Source: Candidatus Obscuribacterales bacterium
GTDB lineage: Bacteria > Cyanobacteriota > Vampirovibrionia > Obscuribacterales > Obscuribacteraceae
NCBI GenBank assembly: GCA_020050835.1
Contig: JAGVKB010000102.1
Coordinates: forward strand, 210,126 to 274,125
DNA: 64,000 nucleotides
Direction of reading: 5' to 3'
Part shown: positions 52,731-60,792 of the stretch, one piece after another
Layout: each line of letters starts with the position of its first letter
How positions within the stretch are numbered: position 1 is the first letter of the stretch
The notes under the pieces: model-generated
What the model was told of the DNA's origin: nothing
Database searches by the model: none
Seen by the model: the letters and a program-made list of their open reading frames with translations, nothing else
Program-made: the position numbers and the translations under genes

Positions 52731-54080
52731 GTGCACCTTCTTCCTGCCTGCTTGATAGCAATCCTTTTAGCTGCTCAATGCTCGCTTATTTGGGCGTCTG
52801 AGACTGTCAGTGTTTCGGACTTGATCGAGCAGGGTGACAATTATTTGAGCGAGGATCAATTCGATCGAGCGATTGCTACTTATAAAAAGGCTGTCAACTC
52901 GTCGCCAAGTAACGCTGCAGCTCATCAGCGCCTAGGAAAGGCGATGAGTCTTGCTGGGAATCTGGTTGTAGCTGAGCAAGAGATGAGAAAGTCGATTCAG
53001 CTGGATCCTTCTGATGCTTTAGCTCACAGTAACCTCGGCATGATCCTTGGCATGCAGAAGAAGTACGTTGAAGCGGTAACTGAAGAACGCCTAGCGATCG
53101 GGCTCGATTCCAATGACGCTTTTGCTTATCGGACGATGGGCTCTGCGCTAGCAAGTCTAGGTTATTACGATGATGCGATTACATCGTTTCAACAAGCGAT
53201 TCATCTTGAGCCTGGCAATTTGAATAGTTATATGAATCTTGGTGCAACGCTTGGCCGAAAGGGGGATTTCACAAATGCTGTTGTGGCGTATCGCGATGCC
53301 GTCTCCATCAATGAGCGGTCGGTTGCAGCTAGGCTGGGTTTAGGTGCGGCCTTAGGAAAGATTGGAGATCCGAAAGGGCAGATCGAGCAGTATCGAAAGG
53401 CCGCTTCGCTTGCTCCAGCGAGTGACAATGCGCATGGACGGTTGGGTTGGGCGCTCTATCGTGCCGGTGACTTTCAGGGCGCAATTCGCGAGGGATGCAT
53501 CACTAACTGGTTGCGCCTATATAAGCATGGACCTGAGTATCTGCAATCCTTCCTGTCGTTTTGGGCAGCAATCTTTCTGTTATTCGGTCTCCTCTTTGCT
53601 GCCCTCATATTTGGTTCGGCATTTAAGCCGCTTGAAGGCGAACAAGTCGTAAAGTCGTATTTTCTTACTTTGTACAAGGATCGTCCGGGCCGATTCGTTA
53701 TCACCAATAGAAGGTTGGTATTCGTACCGGAAATGTTTTCCAGGTCATTTGGCTCAGCAGTTGTAAGTATTCCACGGGATCAAGTTGAAACTGTCGAGTC
53801 AAAGGCTACCGGTGGTGGTGGCACGTTGATTTTGGAAACCAAGGACGGCACTGCCTATGAATTCCGCATTCCTTTGCTGGTTCTCAAGCCGCTTATGGAG
53901 AGTCTGTCTGAAGCAACCGAGCAGCCTAAAGCTCCGGTAAGGTCGGCAGGAGCAACCCAGACCGCAGAGAGAATGACAAAGCTGGCGAAGATAACCGGTG
54001 AGATTCGTCTTCCAGATGCATTGCGCGAGATTCGTGAGGCAGAGGCAAGAAAGAAAGAGTTTCCACCTGAGGCACTCTAA
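52731..54080 (+). CDS. exported/membrane TPR protein with GRAM/PH-like C-terminal domain
   Basis: The 449-residue protein has a signal segment (LLPACLIAILLAAQCSLIWA), six or more canonical TPR units (about 30-255; e.g. AHSNLGMILGMQKKYVEAVTEER, AYRTMGSALASLGYYDDAITSFQ), one membrane helix (about 277-300) and a small beta-domain (about 305-395) with GRFVITNRRLVFVPE, like the GRAM/PH-like lipid- or protein-binding fold. A charged helix ends it. It starts at GTG 52731, with AAGGAG 8 bases upstream. The layout puts the TPR array outside and the GRAM-like domain in the cytoplasm, suggesting a transmembrane adaptor. Confidence 0.82.
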   Translation: MHLLPACLIAILLAAQCSLIWASETVSVSDLIEQGDNYLSEDQFDRAIATYKKAVNSSPSNAAAHQRLGKAMSLAGNLVVAEQEMRKSIQLDPSDALAHSNLGMILGMQKKYVEAVTEERLAIGLDSNDAFAYRTMGSALASLGYYDDAITSFQQAIHLEPGNLNSYMNLGATLGRKGDFTNAVVAYRDAVSINERSVAARLGLGAALGKIGDPKGQIEQYRKAASLAPASDNAHGRLGWALYRAGDFQGAIREGCITNWLRLYKHGPEYLQSFLSFWAAIFLLFGLLFAALIFGSAFKPLEGEQVVKSYFLTLYKDRPGRFVITNRRLVFVPEMFSRSFGSAVVSIPRDQVETVESKATGGGGTLILETKDGTAYEFRIPLLVLKPLMESLSEATEQPKAPVRSAGATQTAERMTKLAKITGEIRLPDALREIREAEARKKEFPPEAL

Positions 54081-54295
54081 TATGGTCTAGGCTGAGAGAT
54101 TCTGGTTGGTACTTGGCAGTCACAGCCTGCGGAGATAAGTTGTCGCTGTTCTGGCAGGCTGGGGCTGATAATGTATATTATGTTTCATTGGCAAATCGAG
54201 CGACTTGAAACGCAGGCTGCGCAAGGCTTTCGGTCGATGCCTCTAGAAGCGCTTGCAAGGCGTTCAAAATGACTGCCGGGTATACGGTTCACGTT

Positions 54296-55108
54296 TCAAG
54301 AAATAGGGGCGGTTTCGGATGTGAGCTTTTGCAGGTCCGTGAGGAGTTCGGAAAGGTTGCTTACAAGCTTGTGTACAGCTTTGCTCCTGGTCTGCATTCT
54401 CGCCATGATCTCCAGGCTTGCTTCGGTGGCACTATCGTCCTTGAAGCTGAGGAGTTTGAGTAAATCGTCGTCTTGAGTCATTAGTGTGTCTATAAGTGTT
54501 TCAGACAGCTTCTGAGCGCGCAGCTCCTGCTGCTGTAACAGCCGGATGAAGCGCTGCGCTTCGGCAAACTTTTGTTGGCTTTGCCCTTCTCGCAGCCTTA
54601 GAAAATCATCAAAGGTCGATACGAGATAATCAAGGATGCGCTTGCGGTCGAGGCTCTTGATAAACGTCTGATCCAGAAAGCATGTTCCTGTTTTGGGATC
54701 GCAGAGCTCCTTAGCTGGTTGTTCTCTGTCTGCCAGCGTCGATTTGATGCGGGAAATTAGGTAGTCCGGCTCTACCGGCTTGCTGATGAAATTGTCCGCA
54801 CCGCTCCTGAGCCCATCGATCAGGTCCTTGAGTTCTCCCAGGGCGGTTAGCAAAATGACTGGTGTATGCTTGCCGTTTGCAAGTTGTTTGATCTTTCGGC
54901 AGAGTTCATATCCGGAGAGACCAGGCATGATGACATCGGATACTACAAGGTCGAATTCTGACGAGCAAAATTTGTCATAACCAATCTGCCCGTCATTGGC
55001 AGTTTCTACCGCGAATCCTTGATCGGACAGTATGCCTTGGATAATCCTGGATTGGGTAGGGCTATCCTCGACCAGTAGCACTTTTGCTTGTTGGCTTTCG
55101 TCTCCCAT
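54296..55108 (-). CDS. response regulator with helical output region
   Basis: The 270-residue protein has a receiver domain (residues 8-130): VLLVEDSPTQ (Glu14, Asp15), the phosphorylated Asp58 in SDVIMPGLSG, the switch Thr in LLTAL, and Lys in ISKPVEP. The remaining 140 residues are mostly helical with coiled-coil character (FDDFLRLREGQSQQKFAEAQ; a MARMQTRSKAVHKLVSNL segment) and no DNA-binding motif or enzyme motif I recognise, so signalling is probably by protein contact. No histidine kinase is adjacent. AGAGGAG precedes the ATG at 55108. Confidence 0.9.
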   Translation of the reverse strand: MGDESQQAKVLLVEDSPTQSRIIQGILSDQGFAVETANDGQIGYDKFCSSEFDLVVSDVIMPGLSGYELCRKIKQLANGKHTPVILLTALGELKDLIDGLRSGADNFISKPVEPDYLISRIKSTLADREQPAKELCDPKTGTCFLDQTFIKSLDRKRILDYLVSTFDDFLRLREGQSQQKFAEAQRFIRLLQQQELRAQKLSETLIDTLMTQDDDLLKLLSFKDDSATEASLEIMARMQTRSKAVHKLVSNLSELLTDLQKLTSETAPIS

Positions 55109-55427
55109 TTCACAAACTCCTCTGGAGATATGTTCGCGCTTCCCCTCAGGGTTTCGAAAGGGTCTCTGCAGTTCTGAAAACAGCGACCAGCCGTTTGAGA
55201 CAGTCAGCCTTTCTTACATATTAGATCTCATTACGTAATGGCAGGCGGCTGAGGACTGGTATGTAAATGTGGATGTTTCTTGCTCTGAAATGGCTGCGAG
55301 TCTGCGTGACTCCTGCCGCCAGCAGCCCGGCGCCGGATAAGAGTCATATCTATAATGACTGTAGAATCGTGAAAGACTCTGCCATCTGGATGCGAAATGC
55401 AAAGTTCTTACTATAGGGCGCTATGAT
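55109..55427. promoter_or_regulatory. divergent regulatory region with a perfect palindrome at 55229-55240
   Basis: CATTACGTAATG is a perfect 12-base palindrome lying midway between the response regulator and a TPR gene, well placed for a dimeric transcription factor. No coding frame is seen. GACTCCTGCCGCCAGCAGCC farther right is GC-rich but shows no paired stem. Confidence 0.35.
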
Positions 55428-56036
55428 ATGCACCGTCGAATTAACTGTGCTTGCAACGCTGGTTCGTTATCTGCAAGGTGTCCTAGAGTTACTCATTTGC
55501 TAACTCAATTGCCGGGAGCGCTCCGTCTTGAGCAGTCGGTTATCTTGTTTTGTCTCGCGCTTCAGATATTGGTTGTAACTTATTTGAATCCAGTTGCTAT
55601 TGCCTCCGGAGTCTCGTTCGACCAATTGTATGTCGACGCTCAGAAACTGTTGCAGAGCCGGGAGAGCAAAAAGGCCCTTCCGCTTTATCGGACGTTGGTA
55701 AAGATGAGACCAAGCAGCGCTGATGCGCGAGCCGGCTATGGTTGGGTTCTATTCGATCTCGGCCAACGAGAGCAGGGAATGAGAGAGGTGCACAAGTCCA
55801 TCGCTATCAACCCTAAGAATGCTGATGCTCACCATCACCTGGCTGTAATGTACTTGCAGCTGAATCGGATGCAAGAGTCCGCCGATGAGTTCAGGAGAGA
55901 GTTTGCGATTAATCCCAAAAGAGATTGCAATTGCGGACCAGTTAAATCGATACTCGCTTCCTATCCCCCAGTTAAACGAGCCGATCAACCGGGCTCCGAT
56001 GGAGTGAAGAACGCATCTGGTAACAATTCTCGGTAA
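55428..56036 (+). CDS. TPR protein, probably membrane-anchored or exported
   Basis: The 202-residue product has a Cys/Arg-rich N-terminus, a hydrophobic segment (VILFCLALQILVVTYLN, about 38-54) that starts late for a signal peptide, and three TPR-like units (QLYVDAQKLLQSRESKKALP; ARAGYGWVLFDLGQREQGM; AHHHLAVMYLQLNRMQESADEF). The late hydrophobic segment suggests either a membrane anchor or a wrongly early start, though no better start with a ribosome site is visible. Function unknown. Confidence 0.7.
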   Translation: MHRRINCACNAGSLSARCPRVTHLLTQLPGALRLEQSVILFCLALQILVVTYLNPVAIASGVSFDQLYVDAQKLLQSRESKKALPLYRTLVKMRPSSADARAGYGWVLFDLGQREQGMREVHKSIAINPKNADAHHHLAVMYLQLNRMQESADEFRREFAINPKRDCNCGPVKSILASYPPVKRADQPGSDGVKNASGNNSR

Positions 56037-56114
56037 TCCTAGAACGGCATGCATTATATCGCTCAGCACTAAACCGCCTTCGATCTTTCGAATCAATCGA
56101 CTTGCCAGCGCTGA

Positions 56115-56738
56115 CTAAACTGCCGATTCGCTATACTCGGTCAAGATCTTAAGAACTTCTCCGTCGAGCCAGGCATGCGCCACCAACAGGTCCTCTAGCT
56201 TTCGGTTGAAGGTACGTTGCTCGATCAAGGCGATCCGAATCATGTCTTCCGTCACAAGTCCTAATGCCATCAGGCGTTGTCCGATTTTGTGCGGCATGTC
56301 CGCTGGCAGCGAGATCAATTGTTGTCCCAATATGAGGCCGTCCAGCTCTGCTTGAGAGAGCAACTGCCTTTCCTGCAGTACTTGGCCAAGCGGCAGGTCT
56401 AAATTGGTCTGGCTTTCGATGGCCTTCTCCAAATCTTCGAGCGTAATAATTCCTGCTGCAACACACAGCTGTCCCAATTTTGGTTGTATCTCGTCGGTCG
56501 CAGCAGCTTTGAGCCATTGCTTCCATTCTTGCTCGTACTTTTGTTTGGCGATTGGATTGCTTAACGTGCGGTAAGCATTTTCAATTGAAAGTAAGCACTG
56601 CTCTGCCTGTAAGCATCCCAGGCTGCCTGAGGAAAAATTTTCCGGATCCAACTTGAGTCGAAAATAGCGATATGACGCATCAATAACAGCTTCTGATGCA
56701 CCTTCGTCCAACCCTAATACGGTGTATAAACTGTACAA
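56115..56738 (-). CDS. J-like domain joined to MshEN/T2SSE-N-like repeats
   Basis: The 207-residue protein begins with a DnaJ-like fold (residues 1-75: YTVLGLDEGASEAVIDASYRYFRLKLDP, IENAYRTLSNPIAKQKYEQ) in which the HPD tripeptide needed to stimulate Hsp70 is replaced by LDP. Residues 84-200 hold two repeats of the type KLGQLCVAAGIITLEDLEKA / KIGQRLMALGLVTEDMIRIA, like the N-terminal domains of type II secretion/type IV pilus ATPases that bind nucleotides such as c-di-GMP. It starts at TTG 56738 with GAGG just upstream. It could be a signalling adaptor rather than a chaperone. Confidence 0.7.
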   Translation of the reverse strand: MYSLYTVLGLDEGASEAVIDASYRYFRLKLDPENFSSGSLGCLQAEQCLLSIENAYRTLSNPIAKQKYEQEWKQWLKAAATDEIQPKLGQLCVAAGIITLEDLEKAIESQTNLDLPLGQVLQERQLLSQAELDGLILGQQLISLPADMPHKIGQRLMALGLVTEDMIRIALIEQRTFNRKLEDLLVAHAWLDGEVLKILTEYSESAV

Positions 56739-57313
56739 ATTACCCTCGTCCGTTGAAAGATCGAACTTAGAGATTACATTAGCGGATATATCGATCTAAG
56801 ACTAGGACCGGATTGCGGCGAGTGTCCCGGCTAAGGAAGATAACCAGACGAACTCTGGTAAAATAGTCGACAATACAACAAGAGGACGATAAGACGGTCG
56901 GCAATACGACAAGTACACGGGTCGTCAGGTTGACCTGTCGTAATATGAAAAATACGAAGTTGCCTATTGTCGAAATAGTGGATCGCAGTTAGCAATAAAA
57001 GGCTACAGCTCCTAACCATTTTGAGCGATGGCAACGATGCGCACAAAATTGGATCGACCAGATTATAGTCGGACGAATAGCGTTGGATTCTCACTGAGCT
57101 GTTTGACTAGCCGAGCATACGGACAGCACTGGCAAGTCCAATCAAATTGAACGGTTGTGGCTATCACCGTGAATCCCAGCAACGTGAGGGGAACAGCAAA
57201 CAATCACGTGTGCACTCAACTGCCGACGTCGGTATTTTTTGAATTACGAGAGTAAATGTACTCATGAACCGTAGTGGTGCCTGTTTCTGTCTGCATCTAT
57301 GTAGCGTGATATT
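56739..57313. other. intergenic region containing small-element copy B
   Basis: About 575 bases between divergent genes without a credible coding frame. 56861-56979 carries the element described separately. AGATCGA (near 56757) and TCGATCT (near 56791) are inverted arms next to the start of the J-like gene and could be an operator. The 57000-57313 stretch shows nothing I can name. Confidence 0.4.
56861..56979. repeat. putative small dispersed element, copy B
   Basis: Inverted ends CGACAATA (56868-56875) and TATTGTCG (56965-56972) are each bordered on the outside by AAATAGT (56861-56867 and 56973-56979). Inside, a near-direct repeat occurs: GTCGACAATACAACAAG and GTCGGCAATACGACAAG (near 56866 and 56898). 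Six words are collinear with copy A at 52536. The outer 7-base pair looks like a target duplication, although the left one is also present beside copy A. Confidence 0.55.
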
Positions 57314-58123
57314 ATGACGCCCTGTATGCTAACCTACTCCGGGACTAATCTTATGAAATGCATTCAACTAAATCATCCTAGCGGTAGCATCCCAGTTCAC
57401 TATCGTGAGTCAACTTCTGATGAGTCGGTAATTCAGCAGATTTTTGTTCAGCACGACTATGATCTTGGTCGGCTTCAGATAAATACTGAGATAAGCTCAT
57501 ACCTTTCAGAGAATATCTCAAAGGGACTTCGCCCGTTCATTATCGATTTGGGGGCAAACATTGGTGCTTCTGCATTGTACTTTTTGCTGAACTATCCCGG
57601 AGCCCGTGTGGTTGCTGTGGAGCCCGATCAAAGAAACGTTGAGTTATTGACTGAGAATACGAAGGGCTATGACTGTATCGTTGTGCAAGGCGCAGTAGCG
57701 TCCAGTAAGGGTTTTGCGAAAGTCTGCGATCCGGCACTTGGTCCTTGGGGATTGCGTACTGAATTAGATCCGCAAGGATCGGTTGAGACTTTTACAGTTC
57801 CAGAGCTGATGGACCTGTACGGAGCGGATCCTCAATTTTTTCCGTTTCTAATCAAAATAGACATTGAGGGCGCGGAGTCGGAACTGTTTTCTCTGAATAC
57901 CGAGTGGGTCAGCGCGTTTCCAGTACTAATCATCGAGTTGCATGATTGGATACTTCCTGGAACAAATAACTCGCGCAATTTCCTGAAGTGTGTCAGTGCC
58001 TTACCTCGAGATTTTGTTTACTTCGGGGAGAACGTATTCTCCGTTCGCACGCCTGTTGTCTTACCAACAGAGTTATCTCCGCCTGGGACTGGCTTCAGTG
58101 GCGTAAGTGAAGTCTTTGTCTGA
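57314..58123 (+). CDS. FkbM-family methyltransferase
   Basis: The 269-residue protein has the SAM-binding motif IIDLGANIGASALYF, then VVAVEPDQRNVELL (motif II acidic residue), and the FkbM-typical LIKIDIEGAESELF followed by LIIELHDW. FkbM enzymes O-methylate sugars or natural products, often surface glycans; the acceptor here is unknown. The ATG at 57314 is the frame's first; an inner ATG at residue 14 is also possible and no ribosome site decides. No glycan operon adjoins it. Confidence 0.9.
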   Translation: MTPCMLTYSGTNLMKCIQLNHPSGSIPVHYRESTSDESVIQQIFVQHDYDLGRLQINTEISSYLSENISKGLRPFIIDLGANIGASALYFLLNYPGARVVAVEPDQRNVELLTENTKGYDCIVVQGAVASSKGFAKVCDPALGPWGLRTELDPQGSVETFTVPELMDLYGADPQFFPFLIKIDIEGAESELFSLNTEWVSAFPVLIIELHDWILPGTNNSRNFLKCVSALPRDFVYFGENVFSVRTPVVLPTELSPPGTGFSGVSEVFV

Positions 58124-58393
58124 TCAGCCGCAGTGAGCGGCCTCTGTTTTCTCTGAGTAACGTTCTTGCAAGGCTCGTGAGAGATTTACTATCGATGATC
58201 AATATCTGTAAATGAAGTGGATTGGTTCATAGCTGAGCAATTCGGAGCATTGAGACGCCAGGTCTTGAGCGTGTCGTGAAGCCTCCAGCGATCGAGAAAA
58301 GAAGCCAGCTAGGAGCTAAAAAACATTTCTGACGGGTATATGTTAAATGGCGTTGGTGGGTGGCAGCTATTGTTCAGGAGTAAGAATAGTGTC

Positions 58394-59599
58394 ATGAAAT
58401 ACTTGCTATTTTCGCTTTCTTGCACGACATTCTTTTTTATTTGCCAAGCGGCTTTTGCTCAAGATCGTGATTACTACACGCGGCAAGCGGAACAGTACGC
58501 CGCCCAAAGTCGTTACGAATACAATCGGGAGATGGCACGACAAGAAAATCGCTATCAGGAGCAAAGGAAGCGGGAGGCGATGGAGGCGGCAAGAAAGCAA
58601 GACTATGCCAGGGAGCAAGCCCAATACGCAGCGAGGCAGCAAGCCGCCAAGGCTGAGGCGGCTGCGTACAACGCGCGCCGGGAACAGGCGGCCTATAACG
58701 CCAGAATAGAGCAGCAAAAGGCTGAGCAGAATGCATACAACAACCGGATTCAACAAAACAAAGCTGATGCCAGAGCCGTCGAAGCGCGCACCGAAGCGCA
58801 AAAGCTAGAAGCACGTGTGCAACAAAACAGAGCCGATGCTAGGACCTACGAAGCACGTCAGTCCGCTCAGCAAGCCGAGACCCGCGCGCAGCAGAACAAA
58901 GCAGATGCTAAAGCATATGAAGCACGCACGGAGGCTCAAAAGGCCGACGCTCGTGCTCAACAGAATAAGGCCGACGCTCGTACCCAACAGAATAAGGCCG
59001 ATGCTCAAACATATGCAAATCGCACAGAGGCGCAGAAAGCTGAAGCTCGCGCGCAGCAGAACAAAGCTGATGCTCAAGCTTATGCGAATCGAGTCGAAGC
59101 ACAAAAGTACGAGGCTCGCATTCAACAGAATAAAGCAGATGCCAGAGCTTATGAAAACAAGGTAGAAGCACAGAAGTATGAAGCTCGCATGGAGCAAAAT
59201 AAGGCCGATGCTAGAGCTGCTCAGAACAAGGCGGATGCACAGGCATACGAGAACCGCAAGGCTAACCAGAAGGCGGAAGCCAGGGCTTATGACTTGAAAG
59301 TCGAGCAGCAAAAGGCTGAAGCGAGATCAGAAGCAATCAAGCAGGAGAATCGAAGACAAGAAGTAATTGCTGAGCAGCAAAGACAGAATCAGGTCGCGCG
59401 CAAAGCGGCCGAAAAGCAGGTAATCGAAAACGCCATGAGACAACAAGTCCGGCAGCAAGCGGCTGGCGGTGGCACCCGGAATGCTCAAGCTCAAACTGCT
59501 CAGACTACAGCAGCCAACTACCGGGCGGCTAATCCTGCCACTCAAAGTAGTGTTTCAGATTCGATTCGCGCTCAGTTCGACAGAGCAAAAGGACGTTGA
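58394..59599 (+). CDS. exported coiled-coil protein with 23-residue tandem repeats
   Basis: The 401-residue product has a signal peptide (YLLFSLSCTTFFFICQAAFA) and is then almost wholly Ala/Gln/Glu/Arg/Lys, predicting a long helix or coiled coil. From residue 119 a 23-residue unit of the form xQQNKADAxxYExRxEAQKx with EAR at the end repeats six times almost exactly, with two shortened copies. A Tyr/Gln-rich front and a Thr/Ala-rich tail flank it. The start is ATG 58394 because the signal peptide follows; the frame extends 54 bases further up. Similar repeat proteins act as periplasmic spacers, but this one is not recognised. Confidence 0.78.
   Translation: MKYLLFSLSCTTFFFICQAAFAQDRDYYTRQAEQYAAQSRYEYNREMARQENRYQEQRKREAMEAARKQDYAREQAQYAARQQAAKAEAAAYNARREQAAYNARIEQQKAEQNAYNNRIQQNKADARAVEARTEAQKLEARVQQNRADARTYEARQSAQQAETRAQQNKADAKAYEARTEAQKADARAQQNKADARTQQNKADAQTYANRTEAQKAEARAQQNKADAQAYANRVEAQKYEARIQQNKADARAYENKVEAQKYEARMEQNKADARAAQNKADAQAYENRKANQKAEARAYDLKVEQQKAEARSEAIKQENRRQEVIAEQQRQNQVARKAAEKQVIENAMRQQVRQQAAGGGTRNAQAQTAQTTAANYRAANPATQSSVSDSIRAQFDRAKGR
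58748..59309 (+). repeat. 69-bp coding tandem repeats
   Basis: DNA encoding the 23-residue unit begins at 58748 with period 69. Six full copies, one 27-base partial copy (near 58970) and a diverged end are visible. Nearly identical codons in neighbouring units suggest recent unequal crossing-over or conversion, so copy number may vary between strains. Confidence 0.8.
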
Positions 59600-59669
59600 T
59601 ACTAACCCATAGTTGTTTTGTATCCGGCAGTAAAATGCCCGCTATGTCCTATTCACGAGGAGATTCGGC

Positions 59670-60614
59670 TTGAACAAGATTCTGTTTATCTCTGCCTTCA
59701 TTCTGATCGCAGCTATCATTTACCCTGTCCAGCCCGGACTAGCCCAAACTTTTACTCCCGGTGAAATCGTAAGATGCAAGGGGTTTGGGGAAGAGATCGA
59801 GGTAAAAGTAATCAATCAAGACGCCAGTGGCGTCCAGGTTCTTTTGAAGGACTGGCAGGATGGCACATTCAAGACCGGTGGCTCGAGTCGCTATTATTCT
59901 CCCAGCGAGCTAACACGTGTCACTCCCAACGCTGTTGGCGGTGGAGCGACTGGAGGGGGAGGTGTAGCAACTCAACAAGCTTATACGCAGGCACAGGGAC
60001 AGGGACAGGGAACGGCACCAGCAGCAGATCTTGGTGGTACCGGTCCGTTATCGAAGCAACAGATTCTCGATTACCTTACTGCTAACGTGGGTACTGATGG
60101 TCCTCACCCGCAAAAGGATGCTATCAGTGCGAAGGTCGTAGAGGCGATCAAAAAGAGAGGAGTCAACTACAAAGCTTCCTGGAAGGATTCATACTCCAAA
60201 GCAGGTGGAAACACCGCTGTTGGGTATGCTGTCCAGGACAACTACGGACCACCAGTACAACAACCCTGGCTTTTTGGTGCGTGGGAATTGCAATTCACCA
60301 ACGTTTCCGGCTTTTTTGCAAGCAGAGACAGCGTCGCGAAATTGGGATTTGTGTCGATCGAACCAGGACATACATACATCTGGAAAATCCACCAGGATGA
60401 TCCTGCCACCGCCTGGATAGAAGGGAAATGGCGCGAGGCTACCTCGGAAGAGATGAAGTATCAGGGTGGTGCCGGCATTGTGCTACTGGACGGTGAACAA
60501 CACCTGGATTGGATCGTTCACAAGGACCAAACCTCGACCTTACCGGGTGATTGGATTAACGTTGCTGACATCGATAGCAGGCAAATGAAGCGAGGCGGCG
60601 TGCGCCAGCACTAA
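59670..60614 (+). CDS. exported hypothetical protein with glycine-rich linker
   Basis: The 314-residue product has a signal peptide (ILFISAFILIAAIIYPVQPGLA), a small N-terminal beta-domain (FTPGEIVRCKGFGEEIEVKVI), a Gly/Gln linker (about 88-118) and a C-terminal domain rich in Trp (PWLFGAWELQFTNVSGFF, TAWIEGKWREAT, HLDWIVHKD). I recognise no family. It starts at TTG 59670; GAGGAG 8 bases before supports this. It follows the coiled-coil repeat gene by 70 bases, so the two may form an exported pair. Confidence 0.72.
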   Translation: MNKILFISAFILIAAIIYPVQPGLAQTFTPGEIVRCKGFGEEIEVKVINQDASGVQVLLKDWQDGTFKTGGSSRYYSPSELTRVTPNAVGGGATGGGGVATQQAYTQAQGQGQGTAPAADLGGTGPLSKQQILDYLTANVGTDGPHPQKDAISAKVVEAIKKRGVNYKASWKDSYSKAGGNTAVGYAVQDNYGPPVQQPWLFGAWELQFTNVSGFFASRDSVAKLGFVSIEPGHTYIWKIHQDDPATAWIEGKWREATSEEMKYQGGAGIVLLDGEQHLDWIVHKDQTSTLPGDWINVADIDSRQMKRGGVRQH

Positions 60615-60760
60615 GCGGGCTGTAATCGAAGCTGGTCTTGATCTGAGTAATCGCCTTGCCGCAGTACTCAGAGCCAGTTGAGTATTGGTTACTTAATACA
60701 TTTGCATTTTTCCTAGACTGCTCAGGTTGATTGGTCCGAGAGGTGATATATTGGAATAAG

Positions 60761-60792
60761 TACAAATTGTAGTTACGTGAATACAAAGTGTA
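60761..60792 (+). promoter_or_regulatory. twin operator abutting the regulator's start codon
   Basis: TACAAATTGTA (60761-60771) and TACAAAGTGTA (60782-60792) are 11-base near-palindromes whose centres are 21 bases apart, two helical turns. The second ends directly at the ATG of a ribbon-helix-helix-like protein. This spacing fits cooperative binding of a dimeric repressor and so autoregulation. No Shine-Dalgarno sequence lies between. Confidence 0.6.

Noticed and set aside
56861..56979. AAATAGT on both sides taken as proof of transposition
   Set aside because: The same word also sits left of copy A, so it may belong to the element; it is kept only as a hint.
58748..59309. Regular 69-bp repeats considered as a possible CRISPR or satellite array
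   Set aside because: The repeats are in frame with an exported protein and have no unique spacers; they encode a coiled coil.
58805..59311. Minus-strand 168-codon Leu/Ile/Cys-rich frame resembling a membrane protein
   Set aside because: It is the antisense of the 23-residue repeat region, so the hydrophobic pattern is an artefact of the repeat codons.
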